Shown here: positions 1 through 7,574 of the stretch, piece after piece
How positions within the stretch are numbered: position 1 is the stretch's first letter
How the letters are laid out: each line of letters opens with the position of its first letter
NCBI GenBank assembly: GCA_023392135.1
Contig: JAEVZQ010000344.1
Coordinates: 1 to 9,911, forward strand
DNA length: 9,911 nucleotides
Reading direction: 5' to 3'
From: Pseudomonadota bacterium
Lineage (GTDB): Bacteria; Pseudomonadota; Alphaproteobacteria; Rhizobiales; Hyphomicrobiaceae
Notes under the pieces: generated by a model
The model's database searches: none
What the model was told of the DNA's origin: nothing
The model's input: the letters and a program-made list of their open reading frames with translations, nothing else
Position numbers and translations under genes: made by a program

Positions 1-1061
1 TCGGGCAGCATCGGCACGACGCGGTCCGGGAAGTAGACCGAGTTGCCACGGAGTTGTGCCTCAAGATCCAGCCGCGTGCCCGGCCGGACGTAATGGGCGA
101 CATCCGCAATCGCGACCGTCACGATGAAGCCGCCTTCGTTTTTCGGGTCGGAGTCCGGCTCGGCGTGGACGGCGTCGTCGTGGTCCCGCGCGTCCTTCGG
201 ATCGATGGTGACGAGCGGCAGATCCCGCAGGTCGACCCGGCCTTTGGCGTCTGCCGGCTCCAGACTGCCGACCTCGGCGAGCACACCTTCCGGGAAGTCG
301 TCGGGAATGCCGTGCGCATGCACGGCGATCAGGCTGATCTGGCGTTGGTCCTGCGGATTGCCGAGCGACTCGAGCACCCGCGCCTGCGGGACGCCATAGC
401 GGTGGGCGCGAGGCAAATCGAACCGGACGAGATCGCCATCCTTGGCCTCGCCTTCATCGCCCGGTTGCACGGGCCAGGCTCTCAGCTGCTTTCGGTCGAC
501 GGGTGCAATGATCCCGCCGCCGCGCTTCTCATCGGCGCGGTAAATGCCGAGCAGGCGGCGTTTCTCGCGCGGCAGCTTCTTGATGGGCTCGCCTTCGAGC
601 CGGAAGCCCTCGATGTCTGGGCCCTCGAGTTGCCGGATTCGGGTGAGGACGCGATCGCCGATCCCGAGCCCGCCCTCGCCGGCATCCAGAAAGTGGCGGC
701 TCATGACGAGCAACACTTTCGGGCGAGCGCCCTCCGCGCGGTCCCAGACGACGGGCTCGGCGAGAAGATCGCCATCCTCGTCCCGGCCGCTGATCTCCAG
801 CACAGTCACGGGCGGCAATGCGCTTTTGGCGCGCACTTCCTTCCGGCGGCCCGCTATGGCGCCTTCGTGGCTCAGCTCGGATAGGAGGCGCTTCAGCTCG
901 ATGCGCTCACTGCCCTTGATGCCGAAGGCCCGGGCGATCTCGCGCTTACCGACCTTCTCCTCAGCGCCTTGGATGAAGTTCAGGATCTCATCTTTGGTCG
1001 GGAGGCCGCCTGCGGTTTTGGTCTTCACTTCCGCCTGTGGTGCTGCGCGCTTGCGGGCCAC
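1..1061 (-). CDS. rnr: Ribonuclease R, N-terminal part (cut by window edge)
   Basis: RNase R is a 3'-to-5' processive exoribonuclease of the RNB family that degrades structured RNA in the cytoplasm. The first 353 codons are visible and the 3' part lies beyond base 1. Residues about 20-67 look like the winged-helix domain at the N-terminus of RNase R. Residues about 85-260 should be the cold-shock/OB region, with GIYRADEKRGGGIIAPVD at 172-189. The RNB catalytic domain begins near 280: IDPKDARDHDDAV (286-298) carries the conserved acidic metal-binding cluster, and GNSVYFPDRVVPMLP (339-353) is a strong RNB signature. The chosen start is GTG at 1061, because AAGGA lies 9 bases upstream and no in-frame ATG precedes it. 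It lies 117 bp downstream of topA on the same strand, so it may be cotranscribed, but the gap holds a dense repeat array. The identification is firm; the exact start is likely but not proven. Confidence 0.95.
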   Translation of the reverse strand, partial: MARKRAAPQAEVKTKTAGGLPTKDEILNFIQGAEEKVGKREIARAFGIKGSERIELKRLLSELSHEGAIAGRRKEVRAKSALPPVTVLEISGRDEDGDLLAEPVVWDRAEGARPKVLLVMSRHFLDAGEGGLGIGDRVLTRIRQLEGPDIEGFRLEGEPIKKLPREKRRLLGIYRADEKRGGGIIAPVDRKQLRAWPVQPGDEGEAKDGDLVRFDLPRAHRYGVPQARVLESLGNPQDQRQISLIAVHAHGIPDDFPEGVLAEVGSLEPADAKGRVDLRDLPLVTIDPKDARDHDDAVHAEPDSDPKNEGGFIVTVAIADVAHYVRPGTRLDLEAQLRGNSVYFPDRVVPMLP

Positions 1062-1070
1062 GGGTTCAGG

Positions 1071-1075
1071 TCCTT
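1071..1075 (-). promoter_or_regulatory. Ribosome binding site of rnr
   Basis: The minus strand reads AAGGA here, 9 bases before the GTG at 1061. It is the best Shine-Dalgarno match near the N-terminus of the RNase R reading frame, and it decides the GTG start in the absence of an ATG. Confidence 0.6.
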
Positions 1076-1083
1076 GGTGTGTC

Positions 1084-1174
1084 GTGAAATCGTGAAGTGG
1101 TGAAATCGTGAGATCGTAGAATCACGTGGTGCTCCACGCCGTCGATTTCACGAGATTTCACCGATCTCACGATT
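1084..1174. repeat. Head-to-head array of GTGAAATC-like octamers between topA and rnr
   Basis: On the plus strand five octamers follow each other without gaps: GTGAAATC (1084), GTGAAGTG (1092), GTGAAATC (1100), GTGAGATC (1108) and GTAGAATC (1116). On the minus strand the same unit recurs at 1170-1163 (GTGAGATC), 1161-1154 (GTGAAATC) and 1151-1144 (GTGAAATC), with spacers of one and two bases. As a result, GTGAAATCGTGA occurs as a perfect direct repeat (1084-1095 and 1100-1111). The 13-mer at 1104-1116 is also a perfect inverted repeat of 1162-1174. The array begins 4 bases after the topA stop codon and ends 8 bases before the rnr ribosome binding site. The 8-base period is not a multiple of three, which argues against coding. 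It could be a dispersed palindromic (REP-like) element, a set of protein sites or an RNA structure in the rnr leader; the sequence alone does not decide. Confidence 0.8.
1125..1138. repeat. Short hairpin at the centre of the octamer array
   Basis: CGTGG (1125-1129) and CCACG (1134-1138) are perfectly complementary around a four-base loop. This hairpin sits inside the 45-base loop of the 13-bp inverted repeat at 1104-1116 / 1162-1174, so the whole element can fold as a nested stem. There is no T-run on either side, so it does not look like an intrinsic terminator. Confidence 0.5.
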
Positions 1175-1178
1175 CCCA

Positions 1179-3902
1179 TCACTCCGCTGCGGGCTCCGGC
1201 ACACGGGTTTTGGCCGAGCGCGGCTTGGCGGATTTCTTTGCCGGTGCTTTCTTTGCAGGAGTCGAGGGCTTCCTGGCGGAAGCCTTTTCGGAAGCGGCTT
1301 TGCCCGCGGCTGCCTTCTTCGCCGGAGCCTTCGACTTGCCCCGCTTGGACCCCCCACTGGCTGCCCGAGCTGCCAGCAGCTCGATGGCCTCCTCGAGCGT
1401 CACGGCATCCGGCTCCTTGCCCTTGGGCAGCGTGGCGTTGACGGAGCCGTGCTTGACGTAGGGGCCATAGCGGCCAGACAGCACCTCGACCTTGCCACCA
1501 TCCGGGTGCTCGCCGAGGTCTTTGAGAACCTGCGCTTTGGGGCGCTGCCACTTTCCCTTGCCGCCGGCCGCCTTCTCGGCGAGCAGGGTCACCGCCCGGT
1601 TGATGCCGATGGTGAACACGTCTTCGAGACCTTCGAGGTTCGCGTAGGTTCCCTCGTGCAGCACGAACGGTCCGTAACGGCCGATACCGGCGGTGATCGG
1701 CTTGCCCGTCTCTGGATGAAGGCCGACTTCGCGCGGCAGAGCCAACAGCTGAAGCGCGCGCTCTAGATCGAGTGTGGCCGCGTCGATGCCACGCGGAATC
1801 GACGCCCGCTTCGGCTTCTCGCCCTCCTCCGGCTCGCCGAGCTGCACATACGGGCCGAAGCGGCCTGTGCGCAGCGTGACCGGCAGACCCGTATCGGGAT
1901 CGTAGCCGAGCAGCTTGCCTTCGGGCGGCGTTGCCTCCGCCTCACCCTGGGGCTCGGTGAACTGACGTGTATAGCGGCACTCCGGATAATTGGAGCAGCC
2001 GACGAAGGCGCCGAAGCGCCCGACCTTCAGGCTGAGCCGGCCGGACCCGCACACCGGGCAGGTGCGTGGATCACCGCCGTCGGCTCGCGGCGGGAAGATG
2101 TGCGGACCCAGAATTTCGTTCAGAGCGTCCAGAACCTCGCTGACGCGGAGGTCCTTGATGCCATCGACGGCACCGGTGAAGTCGCGCCAGAACTCGCGCA
2201 GCACATCCTGCCATTCGAGCTTGCCGTCGGAGATGAGGTCGAGCTTCTCCTCGAGGTCGGCGGTGAAGTCGAACTCGACGTAGCGGCGGAAAAAGCTCTC
2301 CAGGAATGCGATGACGAGCCGGCCCTTGTCCTCCGGGATCAGGCGCTTCTTGTCGAGCCGCACGTATTCCCGCTCGCGCAGCACGGCGAGGGTCGTGGCA
2401 TAGGTCGAGGGGCGCCCGATGCCGAGCTCCTCCATGCGCTTCACGAGCGTGGCTTCCGTGTAGCGCGGCGGCGGCTCGGTGAAGTGCTGGCTTGCCGTGA
2501 CCGACTTGTCCGTCAGCGCGTCGCTATGCGCGAGCGGCGGCAGACGGCGGCTGTCCTCCTCGTCCCCGAGGTCGACCTGGTCCTTAGGGGAGACAGGGTC
2601 GTCCCGGCCCTCGGAGTAGAGCCGCATAAAACCATAGAAGACGACCACGGATCCGGTGGCGCGCAGACCGTAGGTCTTGCCGTCCTTGCCATTGACGGTG
2701 ATTTCGGCCGTCGTCTGCTCGAGCTCGGCGGAAGCCATCTGGCTGGCGACGGTGCGGCGCCATATCAGCTCGTAGAGATCGGCCTGACCCTTATCCAGGT
2801 AGCGGGCGACATCGCGTGGCCGCCGGCTCGGGTCAGTCGGCCGGATCGCCTCGTGCGCCTCCTGCGCGTTCTTGGCCTTGCTCTTGTACTCGCGGGCGAA
2901 GGGCGTGTAGCGCTTGCCGTACTCGCCTTCGATCACACGGCGGATTTCGGAAACGGCCTCCGGCACGATCTGGACGCCGTCTGTTCGCATGTAAGTGATG
3001 AGACCGACCGTCTCTCCGCCGAGATCGATGCCCTCATAGAGGCGCTGGGCCACTTGCATCGTCTGCTTGGCGGAGAAGCCCAGCTTGCGCGAGGCCTCCT
3101 GCTGCAGGGTCGATGTGGTGAACGGCGCAGCGGGGTTGCGGCGCACTGCTTTCTTCTCCACCGACGATACGGTGAAGTGGCCACCTTCGATGGCAGCCTT
3201 GATTGCGTGCGCGCTGCCCTCGTCCTTGATGTCGAGCTTCTTGAGCAAGCGGCCGCTGATGGAGACGAGCCGGGAGCGTACCTCCTCGCCCTTGGCGGTG
3301 GCGAGCAGGGCCTCGATCGTCCAGTACTCTTCGGACTTGAAGGCCTCGATCTCGGCTTCGCGATCGCACACGAGGCGCAGCGCCACGGACTGCACGCGAC
3401 CTGCAGAGCGGGCGCCCGGCAGCTTGCGCCACAAGACCGGCGAAAGGGTGAAGCCGACGAGGTAGTCGAGCGCGCGGCGGGCGAGGTAGGCTTCGACCAG
3501 CGGCGCATCGATCTCCCGCGGGTTCCTCATGGCTGTGAGCACCGCATCCCGGGTGACCGCATTGAACGTAACCCGTTCGACCGGCACGCCCTTTTTCAGG
3601 GCCCGCTTCTGATCGAGCAATTGCAGGATATGCCACGAGATCGCCTCGCCTTCGCGATCCGGGTCGGTGGCGAGGATCAGCTTGTCCGCCTTTTTGACGG
3701 CGTCCGCGATCTCCCGCATCACCTTGGCTCCCTTGGGATCGACGTCCCAATGCATGGCGAAGTCGCGGTCGGGCTCGACCGAGCCGTCCTTGGAGGGCAG
3801 ATCGCGCACGTGCCCGAAGGACGGGATCACCTTGTATCCCGAGCCCAGGTACTTGTTGATCGTCTTGGCCTTCGCAGCCGATTCTACAATGACAATGTTC
3901 AT
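1179..3902 (-). CDS. topA: DNA topoisomerase I (type IA)
   Basis: This enzyme relaxes negative supercoils by passing one strand through a transient single-strand break. At 907 residues it has the usual length for a bacterial TopA with C-terminal repeats. The Toprim domain (about 1-130) has the catalytic E7 in VESAAKAKTI and the acidic motif DPDREGE (80-86). The catalytic tyrosine is Y304 in LITYMRTDG (301-309), and GRPSTYATT (496-504) is another type IA signature. A four-cysteine zinc finger follows (C615, C618, C636, C642). Three topoisomerase C-terminal repeats contain GRFGPYVQLG (680-689), GRYGPFVLHE (741-750) and GRYGPYVKHG (810-819). The tail from about 850 is a Lys/Ala/Ser/Pro-rich, basic, presumably disordered DNA-binding extension. 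The start is ATG with GGA about 6 bases upstream. The long leader towards the divergent small gene suggests its own promoter. Identity is firm. Confidence 0.98.
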   Translation of the reverse strand: MNIVIVESAAKAKTINKYLGSGYKVIPSFGHVRDLPSKDGSVEPDRDFAMHWDVDPKGAKVMREIADAVKKADKLILATDPDREGEAISWHILQLLDQKRALKKGVPVERVTFNAVTRDAVLTAMRNPREIDAPLVEAYLARRALDYLVGFTLSPVLWRKLPGARSAGRVQSVALRLVCDREAEIEAFKSEEYWTIEALLATAKGEEVRSRLVSISGRLLKKLDIKDEGSAHAIKAAIEGGHFTVSSVEKKAVRRNPAAPFTTSTLQQEASRKLGFSAKQTMQVAQRLYEGIDLGGETVGLITYMRTDGVQIVPEAVSEIRRVIEGEYGKRYTPFAREYKSKAKNAQEAHEAIRPTDPSRRPRDVARYLDKGQADLYELIWRRTVASQMASAELEQTTAEITVNGKDGKTYGLRATGSVVVFYGFMRLYSEGRDDPVSPKDQVDLGDEEDSRRLPPLAHSDALTDKSVTASQHFTEPPPRYTEATLVKRMEELGIGRPSTYATTLAVLREREYVRLDKKRLIPEDKGRLVIAFLESFFRRYVEFDFTADLEEKLDLISDGKLEWQDVLREFWRDFTGAVDGIKDLRVSEVLDALNEILGPHIFPPRADGGDPRTCPVCGSGRLSLKVGRFGAFVGCSNYPECRYTRQFTEPQGEAEATPPEGKLLGYDPDTGLPVTLRTGRFGPYVQLGEPEEGEKPKRASIPRGIDAATLDLERALQLLALPREVGLHPETGKPITAGIGRYGPFVLHEGTYANLEGLEDVFTIGINRAVTLLAEKAAGGKGKWQRPKAQVLKDLGEHPDGGKVEVLSGRYGPYVKHGSVNATLPKGKEPDAVTLEEAIELLAARAASGGSKRGKSKAPAKKAAAGKAASEKASARKPSTPAKKAPAKKSAKPRSAKTRVPEPAAE

Positions 3903-3942
3903 GTGCTTTCCGGGGATCTTGGCTGCGGCGCTCCCTTGGCAC

Positions 3943-3957
3943 TGCCTGCGTCAGGCA
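3943..3957. repeat. GC-rich hairpin in the topA leader
   Basis: TGCCTG (3943-3948) and CAGGCA (3952-3957) form a perfect 6-bp stem with a 3-base loop, about 40 bases upstream of the topA start codon. GGCACT also occurs twice, 16 bases apart (3938-3943 and 3954-3959). No T-run follows on either strand, so a terminator is unlikely. It may be a structured element of the topA 5' leader, but this is only a sequence observation. Confidence 0.35.
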
Positions 3958-4030
3958 CTTGCGCGGGGCCGCACCAGACCCGTCGTTGACATTCAGGTGG
4001 GGGAAGATGGGTGATGGCCGTGGGGAAGTC

Positions 4031-4090
4031 AAATCGGGACAATATGCAATAAACGTAGATTATCATCTAAATGTGGAGTATCTATCCGGA
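4031..4090. promoter_or_regulatory. AT-rich divergent promoter region between topA and the small gene
   Basis: These 60 bases have 21 G or C (35 %), far below the rest of the window, and they lie between two divergent start codons (topA at 3902 and the small gene at 4134). Minus-strand GATAAT (4064-4059) is a near-consensus -10 for topA, but no matching -35 sits 16-18 bases upstream of it. A small dyad, TAGAT-N4-ATCTA (4056-4069), overlaps it and could be an operator. A TTGACA on the plus strand (3986-3991) has no -10 partner. The region is a likely promoter site, but exact elements cannot be assigned by eye. Confidence 0.4.
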
Positions 4091-4121
4091 GTAGGGGCGC
4101 AACACGGGCGCGTTGGGAGCT

Positions 4122-4127
4122 GGGGAG
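4122..4127 (+). promoter_or_regulatory. Ribosome binding site of the small gene
   Basis: GGGGAG lies 6 bases upstream of ATG 4134. This good match and spacing favour that ATG over the in-frame TTG at 4113, which lies upstream of this site. Confidence 0.55.
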
Positions 4128-4133
4128 ATCATC

Positions 4134-4394
4134 ATGGAGCAGGCTCGGGGGGCGGAGCGCAGGCTGTCGCTCGTTCATTCGGAGCAGGAGGCGAGCAGGC
4201 CGGGTGAAGGCGGGCCAGGAAATCCCACGCGGGAACAGTTCGAGTACCTGGCGGACATGATCCGGCAAATGCAGGTCCTCGCTTGGCAAACGGGGTGCTC
4301 CAGGGTCGCAGAGCTATTGGAGATGGCGCATCGTGAAGCCGACCAGCAAAGGCGCGCGCGCCCGACGCGCCTGAGCTGGCTCGGGCCGGCGTGA
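4134..4394 (+). CDS. Small protein of unknown function (86 aa)
   Basis: I do not recognise a named family. The N-terminal 30 residues are polar, rich in Gly, Glu and Arg, and probably disordered. Residues about 31-75 (from TREQFEYLADMIRQMQVLAW through the segment ending ELLEMAHREADQQRRA) look like two amphipathic helices, and a short basic tail follows. There is no signal peptide, membrane segment or metal-binding cluster; a single Cys lies near residue 55. The pattern resembles small helical hypothetical proteins that I associate with alphaproteobacteria, but this is from memory. ATG 4134 is preferred because of GGGGAG 6 bases upstream; TTG 4113 would add seven residues. It diverges from topA and converges on dprA, with 23 bases between its stop and the dprA stop. 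It appears real because of the ribosome site, the AT-rich upstream region and the lack of another gene here, yet an unexpressed ORF cannot be excluded. Confidence 0.6.
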   Translation: MEQARGAERRLSLVHSEQEASRPGEGGPGNPTREQFEYLADMIRQMQVLAWQTGCSRVAELLEMAHREADQQRRARPTRLSWLGPA

Positions 4395-4417
4395 GCAGCG
4401 GCGGGTTTTGCGATGGT

Positions 4418-5605
4418 TCAATCGCGGCCTGCCAATAATGAGACGAGCTGGCTGCCGTGGTGCTCGACCCGCCCGGCAAGCGCCAGCTCGAGCAGCACGG
4501 TCTGGACGATCCGGATCGGCAGCCCGGTCGCCCGCGCAAGCTCGTCGACGTGAACCGGGGCAGGGCCGAGGGCGGAGATGACGAGCGAGCGCTCGTCCCG
4601 CTCGACCTGCGGCAGTGGCTCCGGTGTGGCAAGAAGCATCGGGGTTGGCTCCTCGAAATCGTATGCCTGCCCCGAAATGGGCTCGGGACGCCGGCCGAAG
4701 GGCTCAAGCGTACTCACGACATCCTCCGCGCAGGTGACGAGCGTAGCGCCCTCCTTGATCAGGTGGTTCGTGCCGGCCGCGCGCGGGTCGAGCGGATGCC
4801 CGGGCACGGCGAACACCTCCCGGCCCTGATCGGCTGCGCGGCGTGCCGTGATGAGCGAGCCCGAACGGCGGGCCGCCTCGACCACCACCACCCCGAGCGA
4901 AAGGCCAGAGATGATGCGGTTGCGGCGAGGGAAATCCTTGCCCCTCGGCTGGAATCCCGGCGGCTGCTCGCTGACGAGGCACCCCCTCTCGCCGATAGCG
5001 CGGTGGAGATCCGCATTCTGCGGCGGGTAGACGACATCGAGCCCGCCGGCCAGCACGGCGATGGTGCCAGTCTCCAGCGATGCGTGGTGCGCGGATGTAT
5101 CGATCCCGATGGCCAGCCCGGAGGTCACGACGTAACCGGCCTGTCCGAGCCCCGCCGCGAGCTGCCGCGCGAGTTGCTGACCCGCGGCGGAAGACGCGCG
5201 CGATCCGACGATGCCGACGGCTGGGCGGGCGAGCAGCCGGTCATCGCCCTTCGCGTAAATGAGCGGCGGCGCACCGTCGATTACGGCAAGGGCTGCCGGA
5301 TATCCGGGCTCGACAGTGAAGAGCGGGTGTGCACCGATGCGCTCTGCTGCCGCAAGCTCCCGCTCGGCGAGTTCTTCTGGGCAAATCCGAATCCCGGCTC
5401 TCCGCCCTCCACGTGCCGACAGCTCGGGCAGGGCTTCCAGCGCCGGGCGAGCACCACCGAAATGGTTGATGAGCGCCCGGAACGTGGCAGGTCCGACGTT
5501 TTCCGAGCGGATGAGGCGCAGGCAGGCGAGGCGCTGGCTGTCGTCGAGGCGGGCAGTCGGCAGAGGCGGTGGCTTTCGCCTCCGGTTATCGTCAGGCCCG
5601 GGCAC
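4418..5605 (-). CDS. dprA: DNA processing protein DprA (Smf)
   Basis: DprA binds incoming single-stranded DNA and loads RecA in natural transformation; it is also widespread in bacteria not known to be transformable. The protein has 395 residues. An N-terminal helical segment (about 22-60, with [20 protein letters not shown] at 31-50) precedes the Rossmann-like core (about 95-300). Core motifs are GIVGSR (131-136), SGLAIGID (162-169), [12 protein letters not shown] (225-236), GSLITA (249-254), VFAVPGHP (264-271) and [10 protein letters not shown] (278-287). A C-terminal winged-helix DprA domain covers about 338-392. The start is GTG at 5605, with purine-rich AGAGAG 8 bases upstream. It overlaps the 3' end of plsY by 14 bases, which suggests translational coupling and cotranscription with plsY and the pyr genes. 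An Arg/Pro-rich stretch (8-19) precedes the first conserved helix, so a shorter start cannot be excluded. No com genes are visible in the window. Confidence 0.95.
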   Translation of the reverse strand: MPGPDDNRRRKPPPLPTARLDDSQRLACLRLIRSENVGPATFRALINHFGGARPALEALPELSARGGRRAGIRICPEELAERELAAAERIGAHPLFTVEPGYPAALAVIDGAPPLIYAKGDDRLLARPAVGIVGSRASSAAGQQLARQLAAGLGQAGYVVTSGLAIGIDTSAHHASLETGTIAVLAGGLDVVYPPQNADLHRAIGERGCLVSEQPPGFQPRGKDFPRRNRIISGLSLGVVVVEAARRSGSLITARRAADQGREVFAVPGHPLDPRAAGTNHLIKEGATLVTCAEDVVSTLEPFGRRPEPISGQAYDFEEPTPMLLATPEPLPQVERDERSLVISALGPAPVHVDELARATGLPIRIVQTVLLELALAGRVEHHGSQLVSLLAGRD

Positions 5606-6191
5606 CGATCTTGCTCTCTGTCCCGGCGATCAGCCGCTGAATGTTGGCGTGATGCTTGATGATGAGCAGCACGCTAAGTAAGGCAACGAGAGCGGCAGTC
5701 TGGCTCTCGCCCATGAGCCAAAGCACGAGCGGCGCGACGATACTTGCCGCGAGTGCTGATAACGACGAATAGCGGGTCAGCACGGCAACAGCGAGCCAAA
5801 TGGCGCAGAACACCAGGCATGCGGGCCAGCTGAGTGCGAGCAGAATGCCGATGTAGGTGGCGACACCCTTACCGCCCCTGAATCCGAGCCAGACGGGGAA
5901 GATGTGTCCCAGGAACGCACCGAGGCCCCCCGCCAGTGCAGCCAAAGGACCGCCGATGGCACCGCCGACCAGGACGCCTGCCGTTCCTTTCAGCGCATCC
6001 AGCACCAGGGTGACGGCTGCGAGGGCTTTGTTCCCCGTCCGCAACACGTTGGTGGCGCCGATATTGCCGGAGCCGATGCGACGGATATCGCCCAGGCCAG
6101 CGAGGCGCGTCAGCAGCAGGCCGAACGGAATAGAGCCCAGCGCATAGCCTATGGCGAGCGCTGGAACGAGTGTGGTGGGCGCGATGTCCAT
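5592..6191 (-). CDS. plsY: Glycerol-3-phosphate acyltransferase PlsY
   Basis: PlsY is an inner-membrane enzyme that transfers an acyl group from acyl-phosphate to sn-glycerol 3-phosphate, the first step of phospholipid synthesis in most bacteria; it works with PlsX, which makes the acyl-phosphate. All three family motifs are present: GSGNIGATN (40-48), [18 protein letters not shown] (95-112) and [15 protein letters not shown] (178-192). GSIPFG (19-24) and LDALKG (64-69) are also typical. Hydrophobic segments around 7-30, 57-77, 83-103, 112-139, 142-160 and 165-180 fit the multi-pass topology of the family. Its 199 residues are the normal length. The start ATG has no strong ribosome site; GTGATCAC (6195-6202), an 8-base palindrome, lies just upstream. 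It is 36 bp downstream of the pyrC-like gene and overlaps dprA, consistent with one operon. Confidence 0.96.
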   Translation of the reverse strand: MDIAPTTLVPALAIGYALGSIPFGLLLTRLAGLGDIRRIGSGNIGATNVLRTGNKALAAVTLVLDALKGTAGVLVGGAIGGPLAALAGGLGAFLGHIFPVWLGFRGGKGVATYIGILLALSWPACLVFCAIWLAVAVLTRYSSLSALAASIVAPLVLWLMGESQTAALVALLSVLLIIKHHANIQRLIAGTESKIGARA

Positions 6192-6227
6192 CGTGTGATC
6201 ACTGCACGGAGCGATTGCGGCGCCTCG

Positions 6228-7574
6228 TCAGCCCCGCTGCGATTCAGGGTATCGGTACACCGTCTCGCCTTCAACCATGGTCAGCAGGATACGCCCCTGC
6301 ATCTTGCTCTCGTCGAACGGAGAGTTTTTGGAGCGCGAGCGCAGGGCCTCGCGGTCGACCACCCAGGGCTGGCCCATGTCGAACAGAACGAGGTCTGCCG
6401 GGGTGCCTTTTTCCAGGCGTCCTGAAGGCAGCCCCAGAAGGCGGGCGGGATTGATGGTCATAGCCCGCAGCAGCACCATCAGGCTCAGACCATCAGTATA
6501 ATGTAGCCGCAGGGCTGCCGACAGCAGCGTCTCCAGGCCGATAGCGCCGTCGGCGGCTTCCGCGAACGGGCGGCGCTTCACGTCCGCGTCCTGCGGGTCG
6601 TGGCTGGAGACGATCACGTCGATGTCGCCGGCCGCCACCCCGCGCACGAGCGCCGCGCGATCCTCCTCGGCCCTCAGCGGCGGGCGTAGTTTGAAGAAGG
6701 TCCGGTAGGACCCGATGTCGTTCTCGTTCAGCGTCAGATGGTTGATCGAGGCTCCGCAGGTCACGGGCAGCCCGTCAGCCTTGGCCGCGCGAAGGACGTC
6801 CAGGCTCTCCCGGCAGGAGATGGTCGCCGCGTGATAGCGGCCTCCGGTGATTTCAACGAGGCGGATGTCCCGCTCCAGCACGATCGTCTCGGCAGCCTTC
6901 GGCGCGCCGAGCAACCCGAGCCGCGCCGCAACGTGGCCCGCGGTCATGCAGGTGCCCTCGGTGAGGTATGGGTCCTCCGCATGGTGCACGATGAGCGTGC
7001 CGAAGTCCTTCGCGTAAAGCAGGGCGTTGCGCATCACCCGGGTGTTGGCGAGCGAAGTCTTCCCGTTGGAGAACGCGATGGCGCCGGCGCGCTTCAACAG
7101 CCCGATCTCGGTGATCTCCTGACCTTCCAGGCCCTTGGTCAGCGCCGCCATGGTGTGGACGTGGACGACCGCGTTGTCGCGGGCACGGCGCTGGATGTAG
7201 TCGACGAGGGCGACCTGGTCGATGACCGGATTGGTGTCCGGCATCACGACGATGGTGGTCACGCCACCCGCCGCAGCCGCATTGCTGGCGGTCTTCAGCG
7301 TCTCGCGGTGCTCAGCGCCGGGTTCGCCGGTGAACACCTGCATGTCGATCAAGCCTGGCGCCAGGACATGGCCCTTGCAGTCGATGACCTCGGCGCCTTC
7401 CGGCGCGCTGCGGCGCAGGTGTCCGCCGACGTCCGCAATTTCGCCGTCGGCGACCAGCAGGCCGCCGGGCTCGTCCCGGTTCGATGCCGGATCAATCAGG
7501 CGCGCGTTGATGAAAACCGTGCGCCGGGTCGTGGCTGCGATCTTTGAATTGGGAGAGCGCATCGGCCGGCTCAT
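6228..7574 (-). CDS. pyrC: Dihydroorotase-family protein, probably non-catalytic PyrC'/PyrX-type partner of PyrB
   Basis: The 448-residue protein has the amidohydrolase fold of class I dihydroorotases, the enzymes that interconvert N-carbamoyl-aspartate and dihydroorotate in pyrimidine synthesis. Landmarks are APGLIDMQV (72-80), EPGAEHRET (84-92), [14 protein letters not shown] (103-116), [13 protein letters not shown] (276-288), FFKLRPPLR (293-301), GAIGLETLL (343-351) and [11 protein letters not shown] (397-407). The catalytic residues are mostly gone. The usual DxHxHxREPG reads [10 protein letters not shown] (77-86), so both zinc histidines and the substrate arginine are Q79, F81 and G83. 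The bridging acid is replaced by SNG (169-171), AHVS reads AATIS (249-253), and TDHAPH reads SSHDPQ (323-328). Only H197/H198 resembles a ligand. The analogous Pseudomonas PyrC' is inactive but needed for assembly of aspartate transcarbamoylase. The start ATG at 7574 overlaps the pyrB stop in ATGA; ATG 7562 is an alternative. Most pipelines would call this dihydroorotase. Confidence 0.93.
   Translation of the reverse strand: MSRPMRSPNSKIAATTRRTVFINARLIDPASNRDEPGGLLVADGEIADVGGHLRRSAPEGAEVIDCKGHVLAPGLIDMQVFTGEPGAEHRETLKTASNAAAAGGVTTIVVMPDTNPVIDQVALVDYIQRRARDNAVVHVHTMAALTKGLEGQEITEIGLLKRAGAIAFSNGKTSLANTRVMRNALLYAKDFGTLIVHHAEDPYLTEGTCMTAGHVAARLGLLGAPKAAETIVLERDIRLVEITGGRYHAATISCRESLDVLRAAKADGLPVTCGASINHLTLNENDIGSYRTFFKLRPPLRAEEDRAALVRGVAAGDIDVIVSSHDPQDADVKRRPFAEAADGAIGLETLLSAALRLHYTDGLSLMVLLRAMTINPARLLGLPSGRLEKGTPADLVLFDMGQPWVVDREALRSRSKNSPFDESKMQGRILLTMVEGETVYRYPESQRG

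Noticed and set aside
3870..3902. TopA N-terminus reads VESAAKAKTI instead of the common VESPAKAKTI
   Set aside because: The catalytic glutamate is intact, and the Ala variant is, as far as I recall, common in alphaproteobacterial TopA; it is not a defect.
2100..3989. 629-codon plus-strand open frame opposite topA
   Set aside because: It is antisense to a complete, clearly recognised topA and follows from the GC-rich codon pattern; its product has no recognisable domain.
4410..4425. Hairpin GCGAT-N6-ATCGC at the convergent ends of dprA and the small gene
   Set aside because: The stem is only 5 bp and has no T-run on the proper side for either gene (AAAA follows in the dprA direction), so I do not call a terminator.
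4457..5659. 400-codon plus-strand open frame opposite dprA
   Set aside because: It mirrors dprA, which has all family motifs; the antisense product is Arg/Gly-rich low-complexity with no family features.
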